From Eublepharis macularius (taxonomy: Eukaryota > Chordata > Lepidosauria > Squamata > Eublepharidae), in contig NC_072801.1 in assembly GCF_028583425.1 (NCBI RefSeq), forward strand, positions 14,032,001 to 14,096,000: 64,000 nt of DNA. The letters are read 5' to 3'. The position numbers and the translations under genes are program-made. Below are positions 24,151-37,300 of this stretch, in pieces. The first letter of the stretch is position 1. The number at the start of each line of letters is the position of its first letter. The notes under the pieces were generated by a model. That model ran no database searches. It was not told the origin of the DNA and saw nothing but the letters and a program-made list of their open reading frames with translations.

Positions 24151-24784
24151 CATGGGGAGGCCACTGATTTGGCCATAATTCATTGAGATCCCCTCCCCCA
24201 TCAATTCAAGCACAGTTTGGAAGAGAATGGCAGACAGCATAAAAGGATGTGTGACCGTTCCTTGCTCTCTCACCTGACCCATCTCCCATGCGTGCCCCCC
24301 ATCCACCCATCTGCTGGGGAGAAGATCGTGTGAGATGGGAGTGCAGGCAAGAAATAACAAGGAAGAGGGTGCAGCCTGCCTCCCCATCACTGTTTCCCAT
24401 CTCCAAATTGCCCTCTTGCCTTCTTTAGGCATTCTGCAGACCTGGATCTGCTGCTGACTGTCTTTCTTGGCCCTCCAAAGGCCCTAATCCAGCTCTTGTA
24501 CTGTGACATAACTGCAGGTGAAAGTCAGCCATCCCTCACCCCTAAATGCAGCGAGAGGAACATAACCGATGTACAAGATGGGGCCAGGCTGTGTAATTCC
24601 CCTCCACACACTTGTACCGGGGGAGCCAAGGAGTATGGAGCCAGACTGCAAAGTCAGGATGCTGTAAATAACATCAGAGGGGACAATGATGTTGGAAGCC
24701 ACTTGGAGTCCCCATTCGGGAGAAATGTAGGGTATAAAACATCTAAAAGTAAAATCAGAGCACGCTGTCACCTGTCTAGTTACT

Positions 24785-25262
24785 GCATATGTGGACAAAG
24801 GATGTGGACAAAATCGAGAGGGTGCAGAGGAGAGCAGTGAGGATGATCAGGGGTCTGGAGACTGAGCCCTACGAGGAAAGGCTGAGGGCCTTGGGAATGT
24901 TTAGTTTGGAGAAGAGGAGGTTGAGGGGGGACATGATTGCTCTCTTTAAATATCTGAAAGGCTGTCATTTGGAGGAGGGCAGGGAGCTGTTCCAGTTGGT
25001 AGCAGAGGGTAGGACCCGAAGCAACGGGCTTAAATTACATGCACAAAGGTACCGGCTGGATATTAGGAAGAACTTTTTCATGGTCAGAGTAGTTCAAAAG
25101 TGGAATCAGCTGCCTAGGGAGGTGGTGAGCTCCCCTTCACTGGCAGTTTCCAAGAAGAGGCTGGATGAATACTTGGCGGGGATGCTTTAGGCTGATCCTG
25201 CACTGGGCAGGGGGTTGGACTAGATGGTCTGTATGACCCCTTCCGACTCTAGGATTCTATGA
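24785..25262 (+). pseudogene. CR1-like LINE, ORF2 C-terminus and 3' end
   Basis: An open frame (24,789-25,190) encodes the C-terminal tail typical of CR1-group ORF2: DKIERVQRRAVRMIRG, YEERLRALGMFSLEKRRLRG, WNQLPREVVSSPSLAVSKKR. It ends with a stop and a 3' UTR containing GGGGGTTGGACTAGATGG and the terminal GGATTCTATGA, the CR1 3' signature. Everything upstream of the ORF2 tail is missing. Confidence 0.85.
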
Positions 25263-26245
25263 TATGCAAAAGGGCTGCTTCAAAAGTTGGCAGCCCAGGC
25301 CAGTAACAGGCTGATCCTCTGTGCATTTACTCATGAGTAAATCCCACCAAATTCAATCGGTTGACGCATACATCTGATTACCCCCTGCTCTCTCTTCCCC
25401 TTTGATCTCACTCCTGTTGCATCTTGTTGATTCAGCTAGGCAGCTGACTGGAAGAAATGAACATTTAAAGAAAATTCAGATCCAACACCTGCTTGAAGAT
25501 AAAAAACAGCTGATTTCTGCTTTTTTTAAAGGGCTTGTTTGAATCTGACTCCTGTCCTCAGCCCCCCACCCTGCGATGCCCTTCCCAATCAGCTCCTTTA
25601 AAAGCCTGTGGCATCTCAGTTATCTGAGGTCATGAATCAAAGCTATCAGCCCAGCTAAGTGGGAAACAGTAGAACAGAAGCTACGAGTTGAGGCCGGGTG
25701 GGTGGAAGCGTAAAGCTGCCAACTTCATTGCACGGGCCCCACTCTTATTCCTTTAGCAATGCTGAAAAGTAGCCCTGGAAAAGATTGGCCTATCCCTTAG
25801 TTTCCATGCCAGGAAAATATTGACCTGCTATGTTTCTCCTTCAAAGGTGCAGGAGTTGAGCCAGTAATAAAGCTGGCAGCCTTGGCTGTGGTATGCATGT
25901 GTGGTTTCCTACATAGGGGATGCACAGGGTGTCTCTGTGCTCTAGGAGGTCCTTGCAATGTATTAACCCTGAATTCACACACCTGTGTTGGATCTCATTC
26001 TCACTAAGGTGTTAAATAGGCAGGCTATACAGACAATAAACGAATCCCTTGCAATCAGAGAACTAGCTGTCAAGGAGAATGTTTCTAGTGTAGTGCTCTT
26101 CCTGACAGCTACTTTTCTGCATGCAGATCATGATGTTCTTTAAATGAAGGAACATCTTCCCCCCAGAACTGGTATCACACAGACACAAATTCCCCAGCTC
26201 TGTTAGAATGGTGCCAGAATGACAAGAATTTTGCACGGTGATATC

Positions 26246-26491
26246 CAGGGCTTTTTTTTTCTGGGAAAAGAGGTGGTGGAACTCAGTGGGCTGCCCTCGG
26301 AGAAAGTGGTCACATGGCCGGTGGCCCCGCCCCCTGATCTCCAGACAGAGGGGAGTTGAGATTGCCCTCGTGGACAGCAATTTCAACTCCCCTCTGTCTG
26401 GAGATCAGGGGGCGGGGCCACCGGCCATGTGACCATTTTCAAGAGGTTCCAGAACTCCGTTCCCCCGCGTTCCCCCTGAAAAAAAGCCCTG
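26246..26491 (+). mobile_element. hAT-like palindromic MITE, copy 7 (short form)
   Basis: This 246-bp copy is flanked by GTGATATC / GTGGTATC (one mismatch). The arms match each other closely, sharing GGCCGGTGG / CCACCGGCC. The short form lacks the CRE segment. Confidence 0.92.
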
Positions 26492-27039
26492 GTGGTATCC
26501 AAAGATTCCTTGAATAGCTTTGATTTCCATCATCCCAGGGAAAAAAAACACAAAGAAAGGAAGAGGGAAGCCAGCGGTGTTAAGATCTGAGTAATTTCTC
26601 TCTCTGCCAAGAGCTAGTGCATGCCAGGAATGGGAAAGAATAACAATTAATAATTAATTTATATGGCACTTTCAATTTCAGGGCACTTTATCATCTTCTA
26701 TCTGGTCATTGCTCACAAATTCTGCTGATCAACAAATGGCCACTGCACCCATTTTCAAGACGGCAAACTGAGTCTGAGAGGTACAGGTTACTAGGAGGAG
26801 AGGACAAGCTCACATATTTTTGGCCCCATAATTATCCTAGAGGCCTAGATTGGACTGCACTGAAAATTTCCCTGTGTCAGTTTTCCAGAATAAAAATAGT
26901 GTTTTAGGGAGATGCAAGATGTCCCCCCCCCAAAAAAACCCTCCAGTGTCATCTGGTTGTTCTCAGCTGCATGCCACTGTTATTCTCTGCTGTTATTTTT
27001 GCAACACTCTTCCTGGTTAGGGCTTCCTTATCCTTCTTA

Positions 27040-27290
27040 ATAACAACAACAACAACATTTGATTTATATACTGCCCTTCAGGACAATTTAACGCCCACTC
27101 AGAGCAGTTTACAAAGTATGCTATTATTATCCCCACAACAAACACCCTGTGAGGTGGGTGAGTCTGAGAGAGCTCTAAGAGAGCTGCGACTGACCCAAGA
27201 TCACCCAGCTGGCTTCAAGCAGAGGAGTGGGGAATCAAACCTGATCCCTGCCCCTCTTAACCACTACACCAAACTGGCTCTCTTAGAACA
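27040..27290 (-). repeat. tRNA-derived SINE, GAGCCAGTTTGG family, reverse
   Basis: On the minus strand it runs from GAGAGCCAGTTTGGTGTAGT to the tail at ACAACAACAACAAC (27,040). It is the third nearly complete copy of this family in the window. Confidence 0.82.
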
Positions 27291-28194
27291 ATGCCTGCCC
27301 ATCAGAGACAGGCATCTGTTGAAAGAGAACCAACCAAACTAACAGCAAAAAGAAGGGCTTCTTGGCCTACTTCTCTTTCATTCTGGGAGCAGGGAACATG
27401 ATATATGCCACCAATTCTCAAAACAAGCATCCGTGGGCCTTAGTTGATTGCTGTGGAAAGAAGGAACATTTCCAAATTAAGCTACTGTGTTGGATGGAAG
27501 ACCTCCAAGGAAGCCTGCAGGTGCCACCTTGAATTCTTTACTGTTGGGTCTCTTGGTGCCTGGATGGAACCCTACAGATGTCAACTTGAATTGTTTTCTA
27601 AATCTAGGTATGGATCTCATTGATATCAGGGTGGAAGACCGCCAGAAATGCTATGATTGCCACACTAAGCTGCATGGAAGGAGAGAGGAAATTAAATGTT
27701 GCAACTCAGTCAGGAGGTTCTGCAGAGCCAGCCGCGAGAGAAACTGCATGGTTGGAAACTTGCAGCAATTGGAGCAATTGGGGGGGGGGGTTGCAAAGAG
27801 CAAGAGTGCTGAGAAACAATGGCAACGCCACTGCAGGCAGGAGCTGGGGGGAGGCAGAAGGTTTTAGGGCAGTTAGTGAAAAGGTGTTTCCTCCTTGCAG
27901 CATGGGAGGAGGGCCTCCTTGTCCCCCCCCCCTTCCTCTGGCAGCCTAGAAACAAAAGGCCTGTTCCTCAACAGCTTGTGAAGGCATATGTCTGCGATCA
28001 TGCTTTTCTGTCACTGCGGACTGGCATGCTGGGTCAGGCACGCATCCCAGGAGCTGAGGCGGGAGGCAGGGAAGCACGGGCTAAGACAGACAGGCATGAC
28101 AGCTGCCTCTCTGCACTGCGGAGCAGAAGAGAGAGGGTGGAATCCACGTCCCTAACGGGGCATCCCCAGAAGGCACCATTGGCCATATGATTTT

Positions 28195-28675
28195 GCAGAA
28201 AAACGGCCAGGAGAAACAGGTTGAAATTAAAGCAAAAGAATTTTCGGCTAAACAGTAGGAAGAACTTCCTGACAGAGTGGTCCCTCAGTGGGCTTCCTCG
28301 GGAGATGGTGGGCTCTCCTTTTCAGGAGGTTTTAAAGCAGAGGCTAGATGGCCATCTGACAGCTGATTCTGTGAACCTAGGCAGATCATGAGAGGGAGGG
28401 CAGGAAGGGTTACATCAGTGCTTAGTTCTTGTGTCCCCTTCTTACATGCCCAGGGTAATGCCAATCACCACTTTGGGGGTCAGGAAGCAATTTTCCCCAA
28501 GCCAGTTTGGCTAGGGATCCTGGAGGTGTTTTGCCATCTTCTGGGCATGGAGCAGGGGTCACTGGATATGTGCGGGGGGGCGGGGGGATAGTTGTGAATT
28601 TCCTGCATTGTGCAGGGGGTTGGACTAGATGACCCAAAAGGTCCCTTCCAACGTTATGATTCTATGAAACTAAGC
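28195..28675 (+). repeat. CR1-like LINE 3' end
   Basis: It carries the ORF2 tail (AGGAAGAACTTCCTGACAG), the GGGCTTCCTCGGGAGATGG block, CAGGAAGCAATTTTCCCC, and the terminal TATGATTCTATGAA. It is very similar to 11,711-12,127, so both copies come from one subfamily. Confidence 0.8.
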
Positions 28676-31600
28676 TCGACTCTCACCCAGCAGCCCCGAG
28701 TCCCAGTAGGGATGTCAGCTTTTTTCACTGGCCCTACTCCTGTGGCTTTCACAGCAGTCAGATGGGCAGAAACCAAGTAGCTGAAATTCTGACTCCCAAG
28801 CCGCTCCGGATCCAGTTACTGGTAGCAGTGTGACCCTGACCTATGGAGGCACACTGTCTAATTGCCAGAGTTTTGCCTGCGTTCCTGACTGTGAAGGTGG
28901 CTCCAGAATTGGGGGTTCATTCATCACATGTCATTAACTGGGCCTCTGGTGAAAAGTCAGCCAATCTGTCTTGAGCAACTAACTTCTTCTCTAGCTCTAC
29001 TCAGGGCTGTACCAAGCCATTCAGCGATTCATTTCCAGAAGAATAGCATTTGGAAGGGATGTTGCTGGTGCAAGTTCGGGGCAGAAAATGGCACCGGATG
29101 GGCAGTGATTGACGTCTGGGGCTGCCTTGGTTTGCAGCAGGACGGAGGCACGGAATTTGGGTTGGGTTGACAACTGACCAGTGGCTGGCCCGTTCAGCAG
29201 CTCAGCGAGCAAGAATCTGCCACCAAAGCTTCTTATGGCACAGAAAGCATTTTCATCTGCTACCGTTTACAGACCAACGGGCCAGGAAGAGTGCTGGAGC
29301 AGGAGTTGGTAGAAAAGTTGGCAACCACCCCTTACATTGTCCTCCTCCCCTGTATTTTATCCTCACAACAACCCTTTGAGGTAGGCTAGGCCGAGAGAGT
29401 GTGACTGGATGCCTTCTCTATGTTTTGTGGTCCCTGTGGCTTCAGCACATGGGAAATGCCTTGCGGGGTCAGACCAAGGCCCAGCATCCTTTTGTGCCAG
29501 AGTCACAGAAACCAAATCAGTGCCTTCTACCCTCCGCAGAGAAGGACCCTCACCCCCTCCCTTTCCCTGGATCTTTCTAAAGCTTAGATGTGCCCCATTG
29601 AATCAAGATTGGGGCATCTGGTAATTGCAGGGCTGAGAATGGTCTGCATGGCTTCAAACAGCCGGCAGAGGGTTCCATTTTGCGGTGCTCTCCCGTGTTT
29701 AAAAAGCTCCCCACAAGTAGAAAGCCAGCACAGCAAGAAGAGAAAAGGCAGAATCTTTCTCCTGCCGCGACAGTTTTCTATTTGCAGTGATTGTTTAAAT
29801 GGATATTCAGACCTGGCATCTGCCACCTGTGCTCTGAAGCAGGGCATGCTGTCCCACTACCTTGTTCTTCTGCATGTATGAACCGGTTTTGTTATGCCCC
29901 AAGAGGCAGAAAAAAAGTCAAAACAGCAGCCCCTAAGTTCAGAAATGACCTGTAATGAGTTGATTCTTAGTTTGTGCACCAAAGCTGGGCTCCAGAAATA
30001 GATGCTGTCTTTGGGAAGATGCACACGGAACTTCTGGGATTTGTCAAATAAACTAGACTTTGGGAGATACGTTTCCGCGTGTCATAGTATACAGGATGCA
30101 GAATAAAGGGAGGACAGGCATTTGCTGGGGCCCAAAGATCAGGAAAAAACCCGAGAGGGTTGCAAAGAGCATCCAAACAAGTCAGAAGAATCCTCAGGGT
30201 GGACACGCTTGCCTGTGAGAGATGACCTTGCTAAAGAGATCACCAGATCCTGAAACTAGCATGGGTGTTAAGCAAGGCTCCATGTCTTCCCCTGTGTGTG
30301 GCAAGGGGGCAGCTGGAGGAACTAGATACTGTGCTGGCTTTCCCCCCTGCAGCTTTAGAAAAGGAATGTCTCCGGATTGCAGCTCCCTGTCTCCATGGTG
30401 GTTAAACAAGACCTGCAGCCCCATGGAAAGAGCTTAATGTACAGCAGGGTTTCTCCACTACTGTTTGCAGGTTCGGGGCTTAGACTTGATAAGATCACGC
30501 CTGGGCATAAGCAGAGGGCTTTCACAACCAGCCACCACACAACTCAGACAGGAGTTAAGATTGCTACATTGGCTGAACCACCCCCCCACCCCGTGCCTCT
30601 CTGCTTAAGAGCCGAAGGCAGCCCTGGCTAGAGGACATGATATCGTCTCAATAATTCTGTTCCTGTGGTTGGCAGAAAAGAATGACAGGGGGCCACATAG
30701 GCCAGGATCCCTGACAGTAAGGGGAGCCCTTTGACCCACCTGTTCGGTTGTAAAGGCTGCAGCTCTTCTTTCTGAAAGCAGGCGAAGCAGAAGGAGTCCA
30801 TCTCTTTGATGGAGCAGGGAAGGGGTTGACCCTTTCTTGACCGCTCCCAGCTGGTGTTAGCATCTTCTCCTGACAAGTCCGAAGCCTCAGACAGCTGTCC
30901 CAGCCCAACTGCCGGGTCAAGCATCCATCTTGCACCTTGGCCTCTCCGATTACCCGCTGTTCCTTCCAGCATGCAAAGCTACCCGGCCAGGAGTTGACCT
31001 GCTAACCTTCAGCACGGAACAGATTAACGTTTGCAGCCCAGGCAAGAAAAAAAAATATCACTGCATTGTCAGTTGTGCTGGAATGGGCTCCCTTATTGTT
31101 TGTGATCGGAGGAGAACCCGTGTACTGACATTTCCCACCAGTCCTAATTCTCCTCACCTTTGCAACATGCAGAGCTCTGAGCCCCACCTGTCAGCACCTC
31201 TCAAAGAGTCGCTGTGCCTACAGTGCTTGACAAAACCTCAGTCTTCCTGCCACACTCCAGAAAAATCAGTGTCTTTGTCCCCCAATCTGGTGGCAAGTCA
31301 CTCCTAGGACTTTCTCCTCAAATCTGGTGGGGTCTTTTTCTCTGGGCACACACCCTCTGTGAGGCCTCACCTTGGGACCAAACAAGGAAAGCAGAGAAGC
31401 TGTCGAACTTCAAGACTGGAGCTTGGGTGAGGTAAGAATTGCCTTCAAGATAGGCATGGCTTCCTCTGCTCTTCACAGGGGTGACCGTGTGCCAGTGTTT
31501 ACCACACGCTGTGGCTGGTGGGGCTCAGCTTCATTCCATGTGCTTCAAAGATCCTGCAGTTCTTTCGGGGCAGGGGGGGGCAAGGAAGACAGGGCAGGTT

Positions 31601-32435
31601 GTGGTCCAGTCTAAAGGCAGATTCTCAGATGCCCCGTCAGAGCCTAGGGGAAGTTTTCTCAACCACCTTCTGGGATGGGGGGCACTGACCTTCTGTGTAG
31701 ACCAAGCCGGTTGCCACGCTCCCACCCTGCGGGACAGGAGGACGTGTGGTGGCAGTGAATGCATGCACGTGAAAGAAAGAATGAAAAAGAGTTCCTTCTC
31801 AGCAGCTCAGGGGGGCAGCCACGGAGTCCTCCAGGGCAGCCCACTCTGACCGGAGACACGCAATCTCCTTCTCCCCACCGTGGCTAACTTCTGGATCCGC
31901 TCAAGAGACCCAGATCTGCAGGGCTTGTCTCTTTGACAGAGCAGCCGGTTCTCTCTGACAGATAAACCAGTGTGGGTATTAATAGCTCAAGATTCACACG
32001 GAGAGGCTGGAGGGTTAACTCTTCCACTCCCAGCACCAGCCCAGTTCGTCCACAGATTTCCAAGAGGAACAGGTGACTGCAGGTCATGTGCATGCACACA
32101 CACAACCGGAGGGGCCAAGGACTGTCTGACATCCCCATGTTTCTTTCCTTCCCGTGGGCATGCAGAAAGTCAAAGGTGACGCTCTACCTGGCTTGGAGAT
32201 ACAGAACATCAAGCTTTGCGTGCTGTGTCTCCATGCATGAGGCTGCTCTTCGAGGCAGAGAAATAGGGCCACCAAGCCCAGGCAACAGTTGCCAACTTTT
32301 GCACCAGACCCCGTGGCTGTGCCTTAAACAGTGCTTGGAGATGGAACAGCTAGCAAGTTACCTGCTTTGCCTCGACATATCCAACCACAGCTAAAGGCCC
32401 AAGAGCAACCTGGGCTGTTGTTTTCCTTGGTCAGC
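28676..32435. other. Longest repeat-poor intergenic stretch
   Basis: About 3.8 kb has only a short reversed SINE piece near 29,340-29,410. Several open frames of 100-125 codons occur on both strands, but none shows a protein family, splice-consistent extension or biased composition that I can defend. Confidence 0.45.
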
Positions 32436-32665
32436 TGGCAACCCGAGAGCCAGCAGGGTGCAGCATTTACAATGTCAAGCCAAAATGCAGGAGACCCAGG
32501 TTCGAATCCCTGCTCCACCATGGAGACTCACTGGGTGACCTTGGGCCAGTCACACACTCAGCCTAACCTCCCTCACAGGATCGTTGTGAGGATAAAAGGA
32601 GAACAATGTAAGCTGCTTTGGGAGAAAAGTGAAGTATAAATGAAGTAAATAAATACATGAAGTAA
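32436..32665 (+). repeat. tRNA-derived SINE
   Basis: It shows GGTTCGAATCCCTGC (B box), CTTGGGCCAGTCACACACTC and ATCGTTGTGAGGATAAAAGG, with a tail of GAAGTAAATAAATA repeats. Confidence 0.75.
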
Positions 32666-32999
32666 ATAAACCTGGTGACTTACCAGGGTGTGGGGAGGGT
32701 GAAGAATCAAACACCCAACTCTTGTGTTGCTCCTCAGTGCTGGGGATCAATGGGAGAACACACACACCCCGTATGACTCCTTAAAGTAGGTCAAATCAAT
32801 GCCATCATGTGTGTTGTGTATTCTGTGTTCTTCTTCTGCTAGGTCAGCTGTCTGAACCAAATTTCAGTCCTTAGAGGGCATCAGACCTCCCAGGACCCCA
32901 CTGCAGTCTCGAATCCGGCCCACAGTAGGCAGGGATGTATTCTTGGGATACCAGTTGGAATCATGCTGGCACTGAGCAGTGAGATGGGGGCAGTCATAT

Positions 33000-33385
33000 T
33001 TATTTATGTCATTTATAGTCCGCCGTTCTTACTGAGACTCAAGGCGGATTACATAGTGCGAGATTAGTACAATCAGTATCAAGGACATTTCCATACAGTG
33101 TCATTTCCGTAGACAATGCCATAGGATAAATAAATACAAGTTTACAAAGACATGGCTTTAGCAAGGATCTAAGAATTGCTGGAACAGAACACAATCAGTT
33201 CTAGGACTGACATTAGACAACATGAAGCACAGGTAGTACATACTTAAAGCAACAGATAGTAGGTAACGCAACATAGTGGTGAAGTCTAAGGTCCCTAACT
33301 CATTAGCGAAGCATCTGAGACCCCCTCCCTACAATACTGCCCTCCTATCTGAGTAAAAAGCCTTTTTGAATAATTTGGTTTTGCA
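33000..33385 (-). repeat. LINE-like 3' UTR repeat
   Basis: It starts TTTATTTATGTCATTTATAG then TCCGCCGTTCTTACTGAGAC, TCAAGGCGGATTACATAGTG, and ends near GAATAATTTGGTTTTGCATT. The reversed tail suggests a minus-strand LINE 3' end. No coding sequence is present. Confidence 0.55.
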
Positions 33386-33689
33386 TTCTGGGGCCTGGGG
33401 CAAAAGTCCAGGATGGGGCCCCAGAATCACTGCCCCCCCATCACCCCCCAGGAGTAAGCTCTGTGCAAGGTAGGTGGGAGCCACCACCACTGCCTAAGCC
33501 TAGTTGCACATGAGCCCCAGACAGGGCATGCATGTGCAGCTCTCCTCTTCTCCTTCTCCTTCTCCCTCTATCACATTGCGCTGTGCATCGTTGCCTCCCC
33601 AGCACAGGGCCTGGGGCAACCGCCCCTGTAGCTCATTGGCTTAGACTGCCCATGGCCAGCATGTGGGATATGCAGTTTGAACCCAACAG

Positions 33690-33912
33690 CTGCTGTAGCA
33701 TAATGGTTAAGTGGTTGGGCTGCAAATCAGCACTCTGCTGGTTCGATTCCCACTACTGCCATGAGCTCAGCAGGTGGCCTTGGGAAAGCCACTCCTCTCA
33801 GCCCCAGCTCCCCAGCTGTATTGCAGGGATAATAATAACACTGAATTTGTTTACCGTTCTGAGTGGGACACTAATCTGTCTAGAAGAATGGTATATAAAT
33901 ACAGCTATTATT
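33690..33912 (+). repeat. tRNA-derived SINE, second family
   Basis: The head GCTGCTGTAGCATAATGGTT and B box GGTTCGATTCCCA are followed by GCCATGAGCTCAGCAGGTGG, which differs from the GAGCCAGTTTGG family. The tail (ACCGTTCTGAGTGGG, GTATATAAATA) is shared, suggesting a common LINE partner. Confidence 0.78.
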
Positions 33913-34164
33913 GTTGTTATTGGGTCCCTTGCAGAATGCAAGGCAAAAACTGGTGGTGCAAATACAACATTTATCTCTCACTCCCTTCAGTGTTGCAGTG
34001 TGGACCTCCTAGGTTTTTAACACATTTTGTAACCTTAAAGAGATCCCTTCCTTGCACAAAGCCCACTTCATGTGTTTGTGGACTCCGGTTTTTTGCCTGT
34101 TACAAAGACACGGGAGCCACTCTTGATGAATTGGCTCAAGTGTGCTCTTAAAAGGTTGAAGTTG

Positions 34165-34350
34165 TTGGATCTAGAAGCCATGGGTTCAAATTCTCGTCCT
34201 GCATGAAACTCACTTGGTGACCTTAGGTTAGTCACGCTCTCTTAGCCTAACCTAACTCACAAGGCTGTTGTGAGAATACAGTGCAGGAAAGGAGAACCAC
34301 ATACAAACTCCTTAGAGGAATGGCATGCACACTTACTTCACAACATTTAT
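34165..34350 (+). repeat. tRNA-derived SINE, 5'-truncated
   Basis: B-box remnant GGGTTCAAATTCTCG followed by GTGACCTTAGGTTAGTCACG and AAGGCTGTTGTGAGAATACA. The head is missing or diverged. Confidence 0.6.
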
Positions 34351-37300
34351 TTGATGCTCAGGTATGCCACATTGCTGATTCAGACCACGGTGGAGCCGGG
34401 ACGGGTGAGGCAGGGCAGGAGGTCATGAGTTGTGGGTGGAGCCTGGCTTGTTTGGTGCACAGCCCGGACAGAATCTAACCAGCTGGGGATTCTGGAAGGG
34501 AACTGTTGCTTGTTTGCTTTTCGAGAACCACCCAGAAGAGTTTTTTATTTAATTACTTACTGCTTTTCCAGTTTCAGACAGCATGCAAATAAAACCAAGG
34601 CAATAGTTGAAACGATTTTTTTAAAAGACAGCCAAAAAAAAAAACCTCTTCAGTTTTTAAAAGAGGACTTGGGATCTTAAAAATATCAATTAAACAAGAA
34701 TGTTTTTGGCTGTGTTGGAAAGAAGAAGCAAGGTGAACCTAGCAGGGAAGAGCGTCCCATAGCTTTATAGTGGAGCTGTCACTGAAAAGGCCCTGCTGCA
34801 GATAGATGGAAACCTGACTCACGAACTCACTCGCTGATCTTACGGTGGAGGTGAGATGAGGATGGCGTCGGAACAGACGCTGTCCTGAGTTTCTAGGTCA
34901 CAGGTTTTGACCTGAAGTTTGAGGGCAGTTTGGGTTTTTTGACTTCTTTGGAATAGGGGTGCATCAGAAGAGCCCAGAAGGCATCACCATAGAATCTGCA
35001 GGGGAGAATCCACTGGGAAACAGCTCCTTCCATCAAAGGAAGATGCTTGGCTTGGGAGCTCCCCTAATCTTTTGGGAATGGCCCCCCTCCCTTGGCAGCC
35101 ATTTTGTGATTAGTCTTAGATTAACTCTTCCTCAAAATTCCCAAAATTTCTACTGGTTTTTAGAGTTGTCAATAACCTGGAGGGGGTAAAGGCCCTGCCC
35201 CATTGGGGTCTGCTGTCCTAGGGTTTTATCTTCATTGTCAGAGTCTCAAAAGTAAGGAAAGAGTCAAACTTCAGGGCGAAGAGCCAGAATCAAGGGTAAA
35301 AATTGCTCTTTGCATGGTTTGAGAACATATATGGCTGCCTTATATTGACAGTGAGGTGGAGAGTGAGATGGCAGAAACCCGAGGGGGAAGGATGTACTGT
35401 GCAGGTGGAAGTCCACATTTTGACATGGACCGTGTATGAAAAGCTCCTGGCAAACAGGAAAACAGCAAGCAAGTTAAGAAAGAGAGGCTTCAGGGTTTTC
35501 TCCCTGAAGAGCTAGCTTTCTATTTGCAGGAAGGTTTTTTTTTTTAATTTAAAGGAACTGCCACCAGTGGAATCTCCTGCTTGCAGCCTGAAGGACTCAT
35601 GTGTCAGAGATCACTGAGGAAGACTATTCCATTGAAACACATTTGGTTCTTTATGACTTACCATGTCTTGTCTATCTATTAAAAAAACGCTGGTTTGTTG
35701 GGATTATGTATGTTTCTGAAATAGACTTGATCTGTTTCCCAACCTCTTCTGAGGTACTGTTAGGGATGTTGGTTGTAGGCTTATTCCCCACCCCACCCCC
35801 CACCCTCGGTGCCTTTTGGGGGGTTGAATTATATAAGGATTTGAACCTGGTCCGATGCTCTGTGGCTCACCAACTGGACTGCCTCCATCTCTCTCTCTTG
35901 AAATAAATTGCTTGGATTTTGTTGGGCTCCCAGCAGGTTTGGATTGGGTGTGTGGACGGAGTCAGTATTGGTTTGGGAGTCAAATCCCGCTGGCCTCAGA
36001 AATCTCTTTCATTTATTTGCTCCAGGGCTTTTTTTCAGCAGGAATGCAGCGGAACAGAGTTCCGGCACGTCTTGAAAACGGTCACACGGCTGGTGGCCCC
36101 GCCCCCTGATCTCCAGACAGAGGGGAGTTTAGATCGCCCTCCGCGCCGCTGGAGCGGCAGGGCAATCTGAACTCCCCTCTGTCTGGAGATCAGGGGGCGG
36201 GGCCACCAGCCGTGTGACTGTTTTTTCCAAGGGCAACCCACTGAGTTCCACCACCTCTTTTCCCAGAAAAAAAGCCCTGATTTGCTCTATGTGTGTGTGT
36301 GAGAGAGTGAAAGAGAGGTGTATGTGTGTGTTGCGTGCTGTCCTCAGCTGACCTTTCCAACCCCCTAGAAAGCTCTAACGTTTGTGCCCAGAGGTGCAAA
36401 AAACAAAAAAGGAAAAAATAAATGCTTTTGCAAGACTTAAGAGCCAGCTTGGGAGGAGACTGGAAGAACTAAAAGTACCAGTGAGGAGAGAAGTCAAGAT
36501 CCGACTGCTGGAGCTGGATTTCTGCCCCCTCCCTTTCCCCAAATGTTTTAGGCACAAAAGAAAAGGTGAAATGGGAAAGAGACACACACACCCAGTAGAA
36601 ATAAAGGAGGAAAGGGCCTGAGAGTCAAGGAGTGGGGAGGGCTTGGATCTACAAAGGATGTGCCAAAAAAGGAGCCAAAATAGGTAAAGAGTAGCAAACT
36701 AAAGGGGTGGGGGTTAGAAAGGATGGCAAGGGAGGGTGGCCTCCTTCCCACCAAGGTAGCCGAGTTTCTGCACTGTATCTCAAATCAAGTGCTCTTCCAA
36801 ACAATTCCCTGCAGGTAGAAAACAAACACAATGTAGAGTTTGGATTGAACTTCCTCCCTGATGCCCTCATTTTCTATGTGCGAGCGTTCCGTTTCTACAG
36901 ACTCTGGATTGGTACAGCCCAAACACCATTTATCACCTTGGTGAAACAAGAAACAACTTCAAGGAATCTCTTTTTATTTTTTAAAAGCTACAAGCAGTCA
37001 CCGAGGGGCACACTTTTGATTGAAAGTGGGACGGATTTAACCCTCCCTCTATGCCATTTTCCTTGTCTCCATAATCCCTCCTCCAGAGAAGCCATTTGTC
37101 ATATATGAGAGAGTGGAAAGCTGAACTAACTCTGGGGTGGAGCTGGGTAATTTGTACCTGGAAAATGGTGTGGAGAGAGAGGCAACACAAACACCTGAGC
37201 ATCATGACTCCAATTTGATTTGGGCCTCTCCGAAACGACTTTTAATTTTTTAATGGATATCCTAATCTGAGAAGCTCATGCATACGTGTGCAAAAAGAGC

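Larger units (their letters stand above)
25263..28194. other. Intergenic
   Basis: It contains MITE copy 7 and a reverse SINE (27,040-27,290). The stretches 25,380-26,240, 26,500-27,040 and 27,300-28,190 are without recognisable genes; a G-run at 27,781-27,790 and a C-run at 27,925 are low complexity. Confidence 0.45.

Noticed and set aside
33532..34020. 162-codon open frame
   Set aside because: Most of it is a translated tRNA-derived SINE (33,690-33,912).
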